51,803 nt of DNA from assembly GCA_964353225.1 (NCBI GenBank), contig CAYGVA010000005.1, forward strand, positions 1-51,803. The letters run 5' to 3'. Of the stretch, positions 25,827 through 35,300 are shown in pieces. A program made the translations under genes and the position numbers. The DNA comes from PCC-6406 sp964353225. Its GTDB lineage: Bacteria > Cyanobacteriota > Cyanobacteriia > Phormidesmidales > Phormidesmidaceae. The notes under the pieces are model-generated. The model was not told where the DNA came from. It saw nothing but the letters and a program-made list of their open reading frames with translations, and did not search any database. Positions within the stretch are counted from its first letter, which is position 1; every line of letters begins with the position of its first letter.

Positions 25827-26450
25827 CTAAGCACTCCCCTCCTGACCATAGGCTTGCCAGGCTAAGTCAATTAACCCCTCTAAAATTGCCACTGCCAACA
25901 CTGCGTTGCCCTTACGACCATCAATGCGAATGTGGGGCACCATGGAATCCTGGAGTCGGGCCTTCAGCACATCTGTATCTAAGAAACCTGCTGGGGTCGC
26001 CACAACCAATGCCGGTCTCACCTGATCAGCCTCTATAAGGTCTACAAGGGACGCCAATGCGGTCTGGGACTCCCCAATCACAAAAATCCCTTCTGGGTAC
26101 CGTTGGGCCAGGGTTTCAATGCCCCAGGCCGCTCGGGTCTTATCCTTTTGGGGCCGGGTTAACGCATCGATGCTGCAGTAAACCGGGTTGGCAAAGGTAT
26201 TTTGAATGGTGGGGGCAATGCCCACTTGCACCATCGGCACATCCACAATGATCGTGGTGCGGGCGGCGAGCGCTGCCGCCCCTGACTGTAATGCTTGGGG
26301 CGAAAATTGGGTCAGCGATACGTAGTCAAAGTCTGCACTGGCGTAGATGACACGACGAATTAACTCATACTCTGACGGAACAAACGAGTGAGCACCAATT
26401 TCGCTGTCGATCACCCGTAGACTTTCCGCATCGGTCACATGCCATTCCAT
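25827..26450 (-). CDS. cobH: Precorrin-8X methylmutase
   Basis: Enzyme of the corrin pathway (CobH/CbiC, 207 residues) that moves a methyl group from C-11 to C-12 to give hydrogenobyrinate or cobyrinate. Family landmarks: VIYASADFDY near residue 36, IVDVPMVQVGI, the FVIGESQTAL motif and VVATPAGFLDTDVLK. ATG 26450 matches the family start. It lies 66 bp downstream of the gamma-glutamyltransferase gene on the same strand, and a candidate cobalamin riboswitch precedes that gene. The name cbiC is equally applicable. Confidence 0.95.
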   Translation of the reverse strand: MEWHVTDAESLRVIDSEIGAHSFVPSEYELIRRVIYASADFDYVSLTQFSPQALQSGAAALAARTTIIVDVPMVQVGIAPTIQNTFANPVYCSIDALTRPQKDKTRAAWGIETLAQRYPEGIFVIGESQTALASLVDLIEADQVRPALVVATPAGFLDTDVLKARLQDSMVPHIRIDGRKGNAVLAVAILEGLIDLAWQAYGQEGSA

Positions 26451-26516
26451 AGGGTGCCTGCCGTGCTTCCCCCCGTGGGGAGATTATCTTGCCTATAGTA
26501 TACCGATGGAATAGCG

Positions 26517-28103
26517 CTAACTAACCATCGCCACCGCCCCATCACTACGGCGATCACAGCCCCCTTGCAGCAGTGCCGTAGCTGGGTCAATGTGGATCAT
26601 GTGGGCATGGCCCATTTTTTCTGTCCAGTCTGGGGCGGCTTTGACCGGATGTCCCCGCTGTTGCAGCTCAGCCTGGATATTCGGGGGGATTCGCCCTTCC
26701 ATGGCTAAGCCACTACTGGTATCGCCCCAGGTCCGCCCCCAGAGCCATCTGGGTAGGTCAATCGCTGTTTGGGGGTCGCACCCATAGTCCAGTAATCGGG
26801 TCAGCAGGGCCAACTGGGTTTGGGGCTGGCCTTCGCCGCCCATGGTGCCCAAAACCCACTGCGGTTGGTTATCAGTACAGACCATCCCCGGCATGAGGGT
26901 ATGAAAGGTGCGCTTGCCGGGGACTAAGCCATTGATATGCGCGGCATTCAACGAAAAGAACGAACCCCGATTTTGCAATACGAACCCCGTCCCCGGCACC
27001 ATCACTGCTGAACCAAAATCAAAGTACAAACTCTGGATCACCGAGACTGCATTGCCCGCCCTATCCACAACGGCGGTATAGACGGTGTCGCCGCCGATCG
27101 CTGCCGCTGTAACCGGGCGCGACCGATGCCTGTCAATCTGGGATCGGCAGCGATCTCCATAGGCTTTTGAAATCAACCGCTCGGTGGGAATGGCTGCAAA
27201 ATCTGGATCGGTGAGCCAGCGATCGCGATCGGCAAAAGCCAGCTTAGTTGCCTCCACCAGCAGATGGTAATAGTCGGCGGTGCCATGGCCGATCGATGCG
27301 AGGTCGAACCCTTCAATCAGGTTCAGGGCTTGCAGCACCGTCAACCCCTGGCTATTGGGGGGAAGTTGCCAAATGGTGTGGCCCCGGTAGGTTGTAGAGA
27401 TGGGCGCTACCCAGTCGGATCGGTGGGCCGCCAAATCTGCAGCGGTCATTAATCCACCCACCATGTCTAAATGCTGGCCGATGAGATCGGCTAAATCCCC
27501 TTGATACAGCGACTGGGATCCCTCTCTCGCCAGGGTTTCTAGGGTATGGGCCAGGTCAGGATTGGTGAGGACCTGGCCGGGGTCAGGAATTTTTCCATTT
27601 GGCAAAAATGGACTGTTTTCAGGCCCATGTTCAGTCAGATAGGGGAGATCTTTGCGGGTCCAGTAGGTTTGAGAGCCTGTGGCGGGGTAGCCCGTTGTTG
27701 CCAGGGCGATCGCCGGTTGCAGAAGCACGGCCCAGGGCAATTGCCCCAACCGGGCATGGGCGACGCCCCAAGAATCCACCCCACCCGGCACCGTAATGGC
27801 CCCTAGGGGACCCCGTTGGGGAATGTCTGCCCAGCCTTGATCGCGGTAGGCGGCTAGGGTGGCCTTTTGGGCGGCACGACCGGATCCATTCAACCCCCGT
27901 AGTTGTTGACTCGTTGCGTCATAGATCAGCCAAAAGGCATCACCCCCGAGGCCGGTCATGTGGGGATAAACCACCCCAAGGGCAGCTTGGGTGGCGATCG
28001 CCGCATCGATCGCATTGCCCCCGGCCCGCAGCATCTCAGCCCCCGCTTCTGAAGCGAGGTGGTGGGGGCAAACCACCATGCCAGAACCCAAGGGATCACT
28101 CAT
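26517..28103 (-). CDS. ggt: Gamma-glutamyltransferase
   Basis: N-terminal-nucleophile hydrolase of 528 residues that transfers or hydrolyses gamma-glutamyl groups of glutathione and related peptides. The self-processing site is in GGDTVYTAVVDRAGNAVSVIQS, where the Thr before VY is the expected new N-terminus of the small subunit. The large subunit begins VVCPHHLASEAGAEMLRAGGNAIDAAIA. The later GFVLQNRGSFF and MGGEGQPQTQ are typical. No signal peptide is seen, unlike E. coli Ggt, so a cytoplasmic location is likely. It is upstream of cobH on the same strand, and the shared leader may be a B12 riboswitch. Confidence 0.93.
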   Translation of the reverse strand: MSDPLGSGMVVCPHHLASEAGAEMLRAGGNAIDAAIATQAALGVVYPHMTGLGGDAFWLIYDATSQQLRGLNGSGRAAQKATLAAYRDQGWADIPQRGPLGAITVPGGVDSWGVAHARLGQLPWAVLLQPAIALATTGYPATGSQTYWTRKDLPYLTEHGPENSPFLPNGKIPDPGQVLTNPDLAHTLETLAREGSQSLYQGDLADLIGQHLDMVGGLMTAADLAAHRSDWVAPISTTYRGHTIWQLPPNSQGLTVLQALNLIEGFDLASIGHGTADYYHLLVEATKLAFADRDRWLTDPDFAAIPTERLISKAYGDRCRSQIDRHRSRPVTAAAIGGDTVYTAVVDRAGNAVSVIQSLYFDFGSAVMVPGTGFVLQNRGSFFSLNAAHINGLVPGKRTFHTLMPGMVCTDNQPQWVLGTMGGEGQPQTQLALLTRLLDYGCDPQTAIDLPRWLWGRTWGDTSSGLAMEGRIPPNIQAELQQRGHPVKAAPDWTEKMGHAHMIHIDPATALLQGGCDRRSDGAVAMVS

Positions 28104-28205
28104 GATAAATGCTGCGCAAAGAACATGAAATGGTGATGGTGCTATGGCATGCCATTAGGTAACTCGCTTCCACAAGGCGATTGCGGGCAATGAACATACC
28201 AGGGT

Positions 28206-28340
28206 AGAGGGCAGGTCTCCTGACCTCATACAGGATTGGGATGGCAGGCTGTTTTGTCAGTCCATTCGCTCGACAGCCGGGATTTTAGTGCTCGGTAATT
28301 GCCTAAAGCAATGGGGATCTGGCAATGCCAAACCCCCACC
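28206..28340 (-). promoter_or_regulatory. Candidate cobalamin riboswitch upstream of ggt-cobH
   Basis: On the minus strand, 28224-28210 reads GTCAGGAGACCTGCC, the hallmark 3' segment of cobalamin riboswitches. Upstream on the same strand are TTTAGGCAATTACCGAGC (compare the conserved AAAGGGAA..CCGGUG core), AAAATCCCGGCTGTCGAGCG (compare AAUCC..GCUGUCCCGC) and a helix-forming spacer, in the expected order and spacing. The leader ends about 105 bp before ggt, and the operon includes the B12 gene cobH, which fits. The central core deviates from consensus, so this needs a covariance-model match. Confidence 0.5.
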
Positions 28341-28363
28341 CAAGCAAACCCATTACTGAGGTT

Positions 28364-29125
28364 TTATCCCAGACGATACCCAAAGCCGCGCACGGTTTTC
28401 AAGTATTCTGGCTTGCTGGGATCACTCTCAATCTTTTCCCGTAGCCAGCGAATGTGGACATCAACGGTCTTGTTATCCCCCATAAAGTCATGGCCCCAGA
28501 CCTGGTCGATGATTTGATCCCGAGACCACACCCGTCGGGGTTGACCCATAAACAGCTCTAAGATGCGGAATTCTTTGGGAGAGAGGTTCAGCTCGTCATC
28601 CCCCAGAAAAACTCGACATTCCTTAGGGTTTAGCACAATCTTTTGGAAGCGTAAAACCGGATCCGGCTCGGTGGTGGCGATGCCCTGATGGCGACGCAAT
28701 AGGGCTCGACAACGGGCCACCAGTTCCCGCATCCCAAAGGGCTTGGGCAAGTAATCATCCGCTCCGATCTCTAGCCCTACCACTCGGTCGGTCTCCGTGC
28801 CCTTGGCGCTGAGCATCAAAATCGGTACATCCATACCCTGGTGGCGGACCAAACGACACAGGTCCAGGCCGTTCATGCCGGGCAACATCAAATCTAGAAT
28901 CACCAAACTAATATCAGGTGATGGCTTACGGGCCGCAGCGGCAGTTGCGCCCAAAAGCTCTAGGGCCGCCAGCCCATCTCCGGCTACGACGACATCAAAG
29001 CCTTCGTCGGCTAACGCCAATCCAATGGTTTCTCGAATGAGTGCTTCGTCCTCAACGATGAGAACCTTACCCAAGCCCACACGAACGCTTTGCTGCTGGA
29101 CGGTCGATAACGCTAGAGACGTCAT
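28364..29125 (-). CDS. OmpR/PhoB-family response regulator
   Basis: A 253-residue transcription factor. The receiver spans about residues 18-140, with LIVEDE, phospho-acceptor Asp in LVILDLMLPGMNG, and Lys in YLPKPFGMREL. The winged helix spans about 155-253 with LNLSPKEFRILELF, RDQIIDQVWG and TVDVHIRWLREKIESDP...TVRGFGYRLG. The C-terminal wording is PhoB/SphR-like. Two Pho-box-like octamers lie 280 bp upstream, but neither observation proves a phosphate role. No histidine kinase is adjacent. The start ATG 29125 gives a 17-residue lead before the receiver; a later start is not available as ATG. Confidence 0.88.
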   Translation of the reverse strand: MTSLALSTVQQQSVRVGLGKVLIVEDEALIRETIGLALADEGFDVVVAGDGLAALELLGATAAAARKPSPDISLVILDLMLPGMNGLDLCRLVRHQGMDVPILMLSAKGTETDRVVGLEIGADDYLPKPFGMRELVARCRALLRRHQGIATTEPDPVLRFQKIVLNPKECRVFLGDDELNLSPKEFRILELFMGQPRRVWSRDQIIDQVWGHDFMGDNKTVDVHIRWLREKIESDPSKPEYLKTVRGFGYRLG

Positions 29126-29461
29126 ACCAAAGGTTTTATCAATTACAGGAGAATCCTATCAGTCTACGGCCAAATTCTAAACCGTAGAAAATTCCGAGAC
29201 TCAACCTTTGACGATTCGGTATATCAAGATTTTCTCAATAGCGTTTTAGTTTCTACGCAAAGGATATCCTCCGAACATTAGAGCGTATCGGGGGGAGCCA
29301 GGTGGAAGCTTAGAGTCTCCATACTGTCTTGCTCATCCTGGGTAGTCAAATGCAGTGCAGAGGACGTTTTAAACATTCCCTAACAAAAGGTTGAGGGTTA
29401 ACCAAACCTTAACGTTCCCCCTGCAAATTCAGTCAAGAAATTGCAGGGGAGGGTCGTATTC
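29126..29461. promoter_or_regulatory. Leader of the OmpR-type gene with Pho-box-like repeats
   Basis: 336 bp between leuS and the regulator gene without a coding frame. On the minus strand GTTAAGGT (29413-29406) and GTTAACCC (29402-29395) are spaced by 3 bp, giving the 11-bp period of cyanobacterial Pho boxes; a third unit is degenerate. The match is weak. Confidence 0.25.
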
Positions 29462-32065
29462 TTAGGTTGGCGCAACGACAAAATTGACTAGCTTGCCTGG
29501 CACTACGATTACTTTTTTGAGGGTTTTACCGGCAATATACCGCTGGGCAAGCTCTGACTCTTTGGCATAGGTTTCTAGGGCCACTTTGTCAGAATCGGCG
29601 GGGACGGTGATGGTGCCTCGGGTCTTACCCATAATTTGGATCACCAGGTTGATTTCGTCGGCCACGAGGGCAGATTCATCTAAAATCGGCCAGGGCTGGG
29701 TGTGAATAGACGCGGTTTGCCGTAATTTTTGCCACAGCTCTTCGGCCATGTGGGGGGCAAAGGGGGCGATCAACTTCACCAGGGTGGTGATGCCTTCGGC
29801 GTAGACGGGGGAATCGGTGCATTTCGCATCGGTGAGGGCATTGCTGAGCTTCATCAATTCCGACACGGCGGTGTTGAACTGGTAATCCCCTTCGATATCT
29901 TCGCTGATTTCTTTGATGGCAATGTGGATAGCGCGGCGCAGATTTTTTTCGGGTTTGGTTAGGTCGCCGGGGGCGGGCGTAATGCCTTGCGCCCCTACGT
30001 TGGTGGTTGCGATGAACTCCGTCACCAATCGCCAGACCCGGTTCAAAAATCGGTACTGCCCTTCCACATCGGCGTCATCCCATTCCAAATCCTTTTCGGG
30101 GGGCGCTTTGAATAGGATGAACATGCGGGCGGTGTCGGCCCCATATTTAGATAACACGTCCTGGGGGGCAACGCCGTTGTACTTGGATTTCGACATCTTT
30201 TCGTAGAAGACCTCTAGGGGATCGCCTGTTTCCGGATCCACGGGCTGATCGGCATCGGTAATGTTAGGGATGGGGATGTACTTGCCGGTTTTGGGGTTTT
30301 TGTAGGTGATGTTTTGCACCATGCCCTGGGTGAGCAACCGGCTGAAGGGCTCGTCACAGGTGAGGAGGCCGCGATCGCGCAGCACCTTCGTAAAGAACCG
30401 CGAATACAGCAGGTGCAAAATGGCGTGCTCAATGCCCCCCACGTACTGATCCACCGGCAACCAGTCGTTGACCTTATCGAAGTCAAAGATGGCCCCGTCA
30501 TTGCGGGCATCAGCATAGCGGAGGAAATACCAGGAGGAGTCAATAAAGGTATCCATGGTGTCGGTCTCTCGCTGGGCCGGTTCCCCACAGGTGGGGCAGG
30601 GCACATTCACCCAATCCCCCAATTGCGACAGGGGAGAGGCACCACGACCGCTGAATTCCACATTTTCTGGTAGCTCTACGGGCAACTGTTCGTCGGGGAC
30701 CGGTACGGTGCCACAACTGGGGCAGTGAATCACCGGAATCGGCACCCCCCAGTAGCGCTGGCGGGAAATCAACCAATCCCGCAGGCGGTAGTTGACTTGA
30801 CCTTGACCCTTGCCTTTTTCCTCTAGCCATTGGATCGCCTGGGCCACACTTTGGCCCTCCCCTTTACCGGCAGGGGTACCGTTGAGGGGACCGGAGTTGA
30901 CCATCACCCCGTCCCCAGGCCAAGCCTCAGCCATGGTGTCGCCGCTGAGGGTTTCGCCGACGAGGTGCACCACCACCTGGATGGGTAGGTCATATTTGCG
31001 GGCAAATTCAAAGTCCCGCTGGTCATGGGCGGGGACGGCCATAATTGCGCCGGTGCCGTAGCCCATCAACACGTAGTCGGCAATCCAAATGGGGATTTTG
31101 GCCCCATTTACCGGGTTGGCCGCATAGCTGCCGGTCCAGACGCCACTTTTCTCTTTGGTGTCGTCGGTGCGATCGATGTCGCTCTTGGCAGATGCGGCTG
31201 CTTGGTAGGCTGCGATCGCCTCAGCCTGCTCAGCAGTGGTCAATTTTGCCACCAGGGGATGTTCGGGGGACAGCACCATGAAGGTGGCTCCCCAGAGGGT
31301 GTCGGGGCGGGTGGTAAACACCGGCAGCTCGTCACCGGCTTCAGTGGTGAACACCACCTGGGCACCGGTGGATTTGCCAATCCAGTTCTCTTGCATGACC
31401 CGCACCCGTTCGGGCCAACCGGGGAGCTTGTCGAGATCCTGCAATAGCTCTTCGGCGTAGTCAGTAATTTTTAAGAACCACTGGCGCAGCAGCTTGCGCT
31501 CCACCTTGGCCCCGGACCGCCACGATTTGCCCTCACTATCCACCTGTTCATTGGCCAACACGGTCTGGTCGATTGGGTCCCAATTGACCGCCGCCTCTTT
31601 TTGATAGGCCAAGTCGGCTTTTAAAAACTGAATGAAGCTCCACTGGGTCCATTTGTAATAGTCGGGGGCGCAGGTGGCGACTTCCCGATCCCAGTCGTAG
31701 GAGAGGCCCAACTGTTGGAGCTGGACTTTCATTTGCGCAATGTTTTGCTGGGTCCACTGGGCGGGGTGGATGCCGCGATCGATGGCGGCATTCTCGGCGG
31801 GCAGGCCAAAGGCATCCCAACCCATGGGGTGCAGCACCCGATAGCCCTGCATCCGGCGGACCCTCGCCACGACGTCGGTGATGGTGTAGTTACGGACGTG
31901 GCCCATGTGCAGATTCCCCGAGGGGTACGGGAACATGGAGAGGGCGTAGAACTTGGGTTTATCGGTCCCTTCTTCAGCCCGATCTAGACCCTGCTCAGTC
32001 CAGACCTGTTGCCATTTGGCCTCAATTTCTGCGGGGGTATATTTTTGTCCTTGGGGGGCCGCCAC
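29462..32065 (-). CDS. leuS: Leucyl-tRNA synthetase
   Basis: Class I aminoacyl-tRNA synthetase of 867 residues that charges tRNA-Leu. HIGH-type motif: FPYPSGNLHMGHVRNY at about 46-61. The editing domain includes VFTTRPDTLWGATFMVLSPEHP and GTGAIMAVPAHDQRDFEFA. The zinc-binding segment has CPSCGTVPVP and CPTCGEPAQRETDTMDTF. KMSKS is present in YEKMSKSKYNGV. The C-terminal anticodon-binding domain ends with a LeuS-type C-terminal tail. The start ATG 32065 (MAAPQGQKYTP) matches the family. Full length, no anomalies. Confidence 0.98.
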   Translation of the reverse strand: MAAPQGQKYTPAEIEAKWQQVWTEQGLDRAEEGTDKPKFYALSMFPYPSGNLHMGHVRNYTITDVVARVRRMQGYRVLHPMGWDAFGLPAENAAIDRGIHPAQWTQQNIAQMKVQLQQLGLSYDWDREVATCAPDYYKWTQWSFIQFLKADLAYQKEAAVNWDPIDQTVLANEQVDSEGKSWRSGAKVERKLLRQWFLKITDYAEELLQDLDKLPGWPERVRVMQENWIGKSTGAQVVFTTEAGDELPVFTTRPDTLWGATFMVLSPEHPLVAKLTTAEQAEAIAAYQAAASAKSDIDRTDDTKEKSGVWTGSYAANPVNGAKIPIWIADYVLMGYGTGAIMAVPAHDQRDFEFARKYDLPIQVVVHLVGETLSGDTMAEAWPGDGVMVNSGPLNGTPAGKGEGQSVAQAIQWLEEKGKGQGQVNYRLRDWLISRQRYWGVPIPVIHCPSCGTVPVPDEQLPVELPENVEFSGRGASPLSQLGDWVNVPCPTCGEPAQRETDTMDTFIDSSWYFLRYADARNDGAIFDFDKVNDWLPVDQYVGGIEHAILHLLYSRFFTKVLRDRGLLTCDEPFSRLLTQGMVQNITYKNPKTGKYIPIPNITDADQPVDPETGDPLEVFYEKMSKSKYNGVAPQDVLSKYGADTARMFILFKAPPEKDLEWDDADVEGQYRFLNRVWRLVTEFIATTNVGAQGITPAPGDLTKPEKNLRRAIHIAIKEISEDIEGDYQFNTAVSELMKLSNALTDAKCTDSPVYAEGITTLVKLIAPFAPHMAEELWQKLRQTASIHTQPWPILDESALVADEINLVIQIMGKTRGTITVPADSDKVALETYAKESELAQRYIAGKTLKKVIVVPGKLVNFVVAPT

Positions 32066-32375
32066 AGTTGCTACTCCAGATCTGCATTACTTAGTCCTGC
32101 ACTATGCTGCCACAAGGGGCGCGATCGTGGTGCTGATTAACCGGCTACGCGCTGAAAGGGACAGGTAACGGCAATCCTCATTTGGAGGTTACCGCTCGTT
32201 TTGGGTTTGGTGTGGGCTTGCTTCCCACAAGTCATAGGGGGTATGGGTTTTCCCCGTTGGGGACGCTTCGCGTTTGCAACGCCTGCCTGCAAGGCATTCG
32301 ACAAACTTAGCCCGAGCGGTGAATTCAGCACCTGAAAAGCCACCCTGAGAATGCCTGATGTGGGCCATGGCGGTA
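32066..32375. other. Non-coding stretch upstream of leuS
   Basis: About 310 bp with no gene. A small hairpin pairs GGTAAC (about 32165) with GTTACC (about 32189) with an inner CCTC/GAGG. It could end the CHAT-protein transcript or form part of the leuS leader. No T-box-like or other RNA family is recognised. Confidence 0.5.
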
Positions 32376-35300
32376 TTAATCCAGGGATTGCCAATTGCCG
32401 GAGACAATAAACGCCGCCCAGTAATAGGGATGTTCATAGGGGCTATTGCTGTTTAGCAAGTCGAGCTGCACCTGGCGCAGGGATTCGGCGCGCCCGCCCC
32501 CAGCCAAGAGTTGCTGGTAGTAAGCCACCATCAGCTGTTGGGTGGCATGATCATCCACCTGCCAAAGGCTGATTAATTGGGTCTCAGCCCCAGCGATCGC
32601 AAAGGCCCGCCGCAAACCATATACCCCCTCTCCGTTGGCAATATCCCCAAGCCCGGTTTCACAGGCGGAGAGCACCACCAGTTGGGTGCCCAGCAAATTT
32701 AGCCCTGCTGCCTCCAATGCGGTGAAGACACCATCCTCCTCGCCCTCACTGCGCTGATTGAACCCTGCTAGGGCCAACCCCGATCGCAGCAGCGGATTTT
32801 CGAGGGGCTGCTCTGACTGGGGCGCTCTGGTGCCGGAGTCTGTGACGGCCTCTACCCCCAAGCCACGTCCGGCGGTAGCCACCCGAGGTAAGTCCGTTAG
32901 AAAGAAACCATGGGTGGCAATGTGCAAAATTTGCGGGGCCTGCACCTGCTTGAGGCGACTTTCGGCGGCGTCATCGCCGATCAGCACTGCGGCATCGGGT
33001 AAGAGGGGGGCGATCGCCGCCGCTTCGGCGGCAGTACCCGGCAGAGGCCCCACCTGAAACCCAGTCAGATCAGTGGACCGTAGGCTCCCTGGCCTCACGG
33101 CCCCGCGGCCTCCAGTGTCGTAGTTGGGGCTGGCCAAAATCACCCCAGGGGCCGTGCTGGGGGGGCTGGTGGCAAATTTCAGCAGGTCGCGGCCAGAGTT
33201 GAGATAGCTGATGGCGTACTGGCTAACCAGATATTCGCCCGCTGGCGTTTGTAGGGCCTCAAACGGGATGCGGTTGAGTTGGCCATCGGGGGAGATCAGC
33301 ACCTGATCAACATCCTGGAGATAGGGCGCTAAGGGCGTCCAGAGCAAGCGGGCCAGGGCTTGCGATGCCGCTGTCGGAGAGGCATCTACCCGGCGGAGGG
33401 CTTCGCTAAAGGTTTGCACAGCTTGATCGAGGGGGGTTGCCTCTCCCAGGTCGATTCCTTGGCTAGACCCATCGGCAAACAGCAGGTAGGCGGCATAGCG
33501 ATCGCCCTGCCAACCATAGGCTTCAAAGTCAAAGGGTTGATAGCGGATAAATTCCACTAGCACCCCATCCTCAGGAATACGCTTCTGGACGGCGGCGAGG
33601 GTGACCGGGGTCGTCTCGACCCGAAAGCGGGCACTCTGGCGAGCCAGCGCCACGGCCAAGACTTGTGCTTCTGCCCGCAGTCGTGCCACCTCCCGGCGGT
33701 ATTGCTCGGGAGAAAGGGTGCTGGGGGGGCTGAAGATCAAATTAGCCAGTTGACTACGCAGGTGGGCCAAGGCATCCAAACGGCTGCGCTCCGCCACGCT
33801 GAGATGGCTGCGCAGGGCTTGCCAACTATCCGTAGCGGCATCCAAGATCCGCCCTTTGCGTTGCAGGATATTAGCTAGGGCCAACTCACGGGCAAGCACC
33901 GAGGTGGGGTCCCGCTGCAGATGTAGGGAAATGCCGAGATTGGTCGAGTTGACGACCGTCGTGGCATAGCTTTGGCGTTGGGCTTCGGCCAAGGTGGCAA
34001 GGTTGAGATCGAGGTTGCGCTCCTCGATCTCGACCCCCTCGGCCAAGGTCGTCACCGCTTGGTCAATATCCCCCTGTGCCCCGTAGAGAATGGCCAAACT
34101 GCTAAGGGTGGTGGCCGCATCGGGATGGTATTCACCGCCGCTGGCTTGCACAATGGCCAGGGCATCCCGATAAAGGGGGAGGGCATCTTGGTAGCGATCT
34201 TGACCGAGATACAACCAGGCCAAATTGTTGAGGGTGGCCCCAACCCTGGGATGGTCGTTACCCAGGTGTGTTCGCCAGATCGCCAGGGTGCTTTGAAAGA
34301 GGGACTCCGCTTCATCGAGGCGACCTTGAGCCCGATACAGTACCGCCAGGTTACTGAGGCTGAGGGCCACGTCTGGGTGGTTATCGCCAAACCGTTGACG
34401 GCCAATGGCTAGGGCCTCTTGCAATAGGCTCACCGCTGGGTTGTAGTTGCCCTGCTTCCAATAAATTAAGGCCAGACCATTCAGGCTGAGGGCCACCTCC
34501 GGGTGGTCGGCCCCCAATTGCTCTCGACGAATGGATAGGGCCGTTTCATAGAGGGTGATGGCTTCTTCATAGCGACCCTGGGCGTCATAGAGCGCGGCCA
34601 GGTTATCTAAAATTGATGCCCCGGCCCTATGGCGATCGCCCACCAATGCTTGGGTCATCATCAGTGCTTCTTCGTAGAGGGGCTCGGCCTCCTGGTAGCG
34701 CCCTTGGTCGGCATATAGCAGGGCTAAGTTGTTGAGGGTGCTGGCCACATCAGGGTGCTGGTTGCCCCATTGCCCCCGAAAAATAGCTAAGACCCTAAGC
34801 CACAGGGTTTCTGCCTCCGGGTAGCGACCTTGGTCGTAATAGAGGGCCGCGAGCCCATTCTGCACCGTCGCAACCAGCAGGTGACCGTCCCCGAGCTGCG
34901 ATCGCAAAATCGAAAGGCTTTCTTGGTAGAAGGTTTCCGCTTCTGGATAACGACTCTGGTTGTAATAAAGTATCGCCAACCCGTACAGGCTATTAGCCAC
35001 ATCGGGGTGGCGATCACCCAACTGTTCGCGACGGATGGCCAGGGCGGTTTGAAAGCTGGACTCCGCCTCGTCGTAGCGGCCCTGGGCGTCGTACAGCAAG
35101 CCTTGATTATTCAGCACCGTCGCCACATCCAGATGACGGGGTCCCAATACCCCTCGGAGGATCGATAGCGCTTCCGGGTAAAGGGCCTCGGCCTCGTCAT
35201 AGCGTCCGAGCAGACGGTACAGTTCCGCCAAGTTACTCAGCACGACAGCGGCCCTAAATTGCCCAGCCCGACCCTGACGCCGGTAGAGCCGCAGGGCTTG

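Noticed and set aside
32190..32300. Possible tRNA remnant with short stems
   Set aside because: The stems do not build a cloverleaf, and no T-loop sequence GTTCGA is present.
33972..34412. Frames antisense to the CHAT/TPR gene
   Set aside because: They arise from the repetitive TPR codons and repeat with the same period as the TPR units.
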